Shown here in pieces: positions 62,049 to 64,000 of a stretch of DNA of 64,000 nucleotides. The translations under genes were made by a program, and so were the position numbers. The notes beneath the pieces were generated by a model, which saw only the letters and a list, made by a program, of their open reading frames with translations, was not told the origin of the DNA and made no database searches. The stretch is from CAZROT01 sp964601895 (GTDB lineage Bacteria; Pseudomonadota; Gammaproteobacteria; Enterobacterales; Enterobacteriaceae), in assembly GCA_964601895.1 (NCBI GenBank), contig CAZROT010000011.1:1-64000 (forward strand), written 5' to 3'. Positions within the stretch are counted from its first letter, which is position 1. Each line of letters begins with the position of its first letter.

Positions 62049-62679
62049 AATTTATCCATGTCATGCTAACGATTGCACACCCATTGCCGGCAGTATTAAT
62101 AAAAACTAGTATAGTGTTGTACCTGTACAACCACCAGTCATGTCACTGTATGATATTTTTTTAATCGCCAGTACAATTGATGTTATATCTCTTACATCAT
62201 GGCCGATAATAATCACTGACATGAAAACATCATATTATCCAGTAAGTTACATACTAAAAAATTCAAACAAAGATAATAGTGTATTTTTTCCATCGAATAA
62301 TAGTGACGTTGACACTATCAAAGCACGAAACAGATGTTGCATTACAGGCAATAATTATATCGGAGACAGGCCTTTTTTAAAGGAAGGAAACGCTCATGCC
62401 AGTCAATCAACACTGAAAAGTTTCGGTGGGTTGTTCATGTTAATAGATGCAATATATCCATTTTGTTTACTGATTTACTATCAAAGCCCATCATATGTTA
62501 CAGCATAAAAAATAACATTCGTCTGATAGATGGATATTTATTTTTCGGCTGAATCTGATTATAAAACGATAAGCTATGTCAATTTTCCGGTATTTGGTCA
62601 TTAGTCATTTTTGTGTAACTATCATTGATAGTCTGCTGGAACAAGCACCTGGTCAGTAAGCATACATTCAGGAGAACTC
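62049..62679. other. ytfL-tamA gap with probable msrA remnant
   Basis: Enterics carry msrA on the minus strand here. About 630 bases lack an intact gene. On the minus strand at about 62555-62664 two broken pieces, MLTDQVLVPADYQ and MTNDQIPEN, resemble the start of MsrA but are separated by stops. The plus-strand 122-codon frame at 62140-62508 has no recognisable features. The msrA interpretation is mainly from synteny. Confidence 0.4.
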
Positions 62680-64000
62680 TTGCCATTACCTTTATACTTA
62701 ATCTTTTTTTTAATCCTGTGTATCCCTCAGTCCTCTCTGGCCGAAAATGTACAGCTCCAGATTGAAGGACTTAGTGGCAGCCTCGAAAAAAATATCAAGG
62801 CACGCCTGTCAGGCATTAACACTGACAAAATGACTGCAGACAGCCAGTTATCAGCATTAATCGAGAGAAACATTCGTCAGGGATTACGTGCATTAGGCTA
62901 TTATGATGCAGTAATCGATTTCCTCTACCAGAAAACAATCATACCTGAGCGCTCACTTTTAATTGTACGGATAACAGCAGGCGAACCCGTACGTATTGCA
63001 GATGTTAGTGTGGTACTTCGTGGCGATGCAGAGCATGATAATGACTATCATAATTTGTCAGGCACAATACCCGCCAGCGGTTCAATATTACACCATGGTC
63101 ATTTCGATGATTTTAAACATGCACTCAGAAGTCTTGCTATACGTAAAGGCTATTTCGATGCTGAAATAATAAAAAGCCAGCTAAATGTCGCCCCACAACT
63201 CCACAAAGCATTCTGGAATATTGAATTTAACAGCGGGAAACGCTATCGATTTGGTAAGGTATCATTCCAGGGAGCACAAATTCGTGAAGATTACTTGTAT
63301 CCACTGATACCTTTCCACGAGGGCGAATATTACAATTCAGACAGACTGATAAAATTCAATAATCAACTGACCGCAACTCACTGGTTTAATTCTGTAGCGG
63401 TATCACCAGATTTTGCCGAGGCTAAAAAAAGCAAAATTTTATCCATGCAAGCTACTGTAACACCTCGTGCCAGGAATACCGTTGAACTCGGTGGAGGATA
63501 TGCCAGCGATACAGGCCCGCATATTAAAGCAAACTGGAAAAAACCCTGGATGAATTCACGTGGCCATAGCCTGACAACAAGCGCTGAGGTTTCCACCCTT
63601 GAACAAAGCCTGGATATCAACTATCAGATTCCGTTACTGAAAAATCCATTAGAGCATTATTACCTGCTACAGGGGGGATTTAAACATTCAAACCTGAATG
63701 ACACAAAATCTGATACCACTACCCTGAATGCTGTACGTTTCTGGGATTCGTCAAGTGGCTGGAGGCAAAGCATTAATCTGCGCTGGAGCCTTGATCATTA
63801 TACCCAGGCCAGCATTACAGATACCACGCTATTACTGTATCCCGGAATCAATATTAATCGTATTCGTCAGCAGGACAGCGTCATGCCTGCGTGGGGTGAC
63901 AGCCAGCAATATTCACTCGAAGTATCCAATACCTTATGGCGATCACAAGTTGATTTTTTGATAACTAAAGCCCAGAACGTCTGGATTCATACTCTGGGAG
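62680..64000 (+). CDS. tamA: Translocation and assembly module protein TamA (partial)
   Basis: This Omp85-family outer-membrane protein inserts autotransporters and other beta-barrels with TamB. The frame runs off the window. TTG at 62680 with GGAG five bases upstream starts a signal peptide (LPLPLYLIFFLILCIPQSSLA). POTRA domains follow, with QLQIEGLSGSLEKN, GYYDAVIDF, and RYRFGKVSFQGAQIRED. The barrel begins around ELGGGYASDTGP and includes WKKPWMNSRGHSLTTS and RWSLDHYTQA. About 440 of the usual ~577 residues are visible and show no defect. Confidence 0.93.
   Translation, partial: MPLPLYLIFFLILCIPQSSLAENVQLQIEGLSGSLEKNIKARLSGINTDKMTADSQLSALIERNIRQGLRALGYYDAVIDFLYQKTIIPERSLLIVRITAGEPVRIADVSVVLRGDAEHDNDYHNLSGTIPASGSILHHGHFDDFKHALRSLAIRKGYFDAEIIKSQLNVAPQLHKAFWNIEFNSGKRYRFGKVSFQGAQIREDYLYPLIPFHEGEYYNSDRLIKFNNQLTATHWFNSVAVSPDFAEAKKSKILSMQATVTPRARNTVELGGGYASDTGPHIKANWKKPWMNSRGHSLTTSAEVSTLEQSLDINYQIPLLKNPLEHYYLLQGGFKHSNLNDTKSDTTTLNAVRFWDSSSGWRQSINLRWSLDHYTQASITDTTLLLYPGININRIRQQDSVMPAWGDSQQYSLEVSNTLWRSQVDFLITKAQNVWIHTLG

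Noticed and set aside
62140..62508. 122-codon plus-strand frame between ytfL and tamA
   Set aside because: No family resemblance and no ribosome site; lies where a decayed msrA is expected on the other strand.

Overview
The window reads as the chromosome of an enterobacterial gammaproteobacterium (order Enterobacterales). Blocks of housekeeping genes keep an Escherichia/Yersinia-like order: hemW-rdgB-yggT-proC-yggS-pilT/ruvX-yqgE, gshB-rsmE-metK-speA-speB, bioH-gntX-nfuA, rpiA-serA, mtlA-mtlD, degP/mtnN/erpA/hemL, rpsF-priB-rpsR-rplI and ytfJ-ytfK-ytfL-tamA. Genes expected inside these blocks are missing (sprT/endA, mtlR, dgt, btuF, clcA, an intact msrA). Single-base homopolymer frameshifts, IS remnants, a glycosidase ruin and long AT-rich gaps point to moderate genome decay. 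With orphan effector-like genes, this suggests a host-associated bacterium such as an insect symbiont; that lifestyle is inference, and the species is not identifiable from the sequence alone.

Layout. 1-8 kb: accessory region with a zinc-deaminase-like protein, orphan proteins without relatives I recognise, trans-aconitate methyltransferase (tam), a cupin-like 510-aa protein and an LprI-type periplasmic protein. 8.4-12.2 kb: an AT-rich light-stress cluster (FAD amine oxidase, TspO, SDR, CPD photolyase) in two convergent operons. 12.3-14.5 kb: GyrI-like protein, short CDF transporter, mazEF-type toxin-antitoxin. 14.5-28.3 kb: core block from hemW to speB. 28.4-30.4 kb: two decayed IS982 copies flanking a vapBC module. 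30.4-34.2 kb: asd, bioH, gntX, nfuA, glpE. 34.5-36.4 kb: two small FliD-like proteins with a shared upstream element. 36.7-39.6 kb: a DUF885 protein with a hexanucleotide repeat and an orphan. 39.9-46 kb: rpiA, a MITE, serA, zinc exporter, cueR, copA. 46.2-48.3 kb: a third FliD-like protein with a Sec signal, GH5 pseudogene, GNAT acetyltransferase. 48.6-52.5 kb: mannitol uptake and a frameshifted orphan. 52.8-64 kb: core genes ending in a partial tamA.

The most unusual content is the set of three miniature FliD-like proteins. They keep the conserved FliD N-terminal helix and C-terminal domain but appear to lack the head domains, and no other flagellar gene is in view. Next come the deaminase-like putative effector at the left edge and the light-stress island. 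Visible regulatory signals include a tandem MetJ operator before metK, a CRP site before mtlA, a 19-bp-spacer CueR-type promoter before copA, a dyad operator before mazEF, and three copies of a ~128-bp palindromic repeat.
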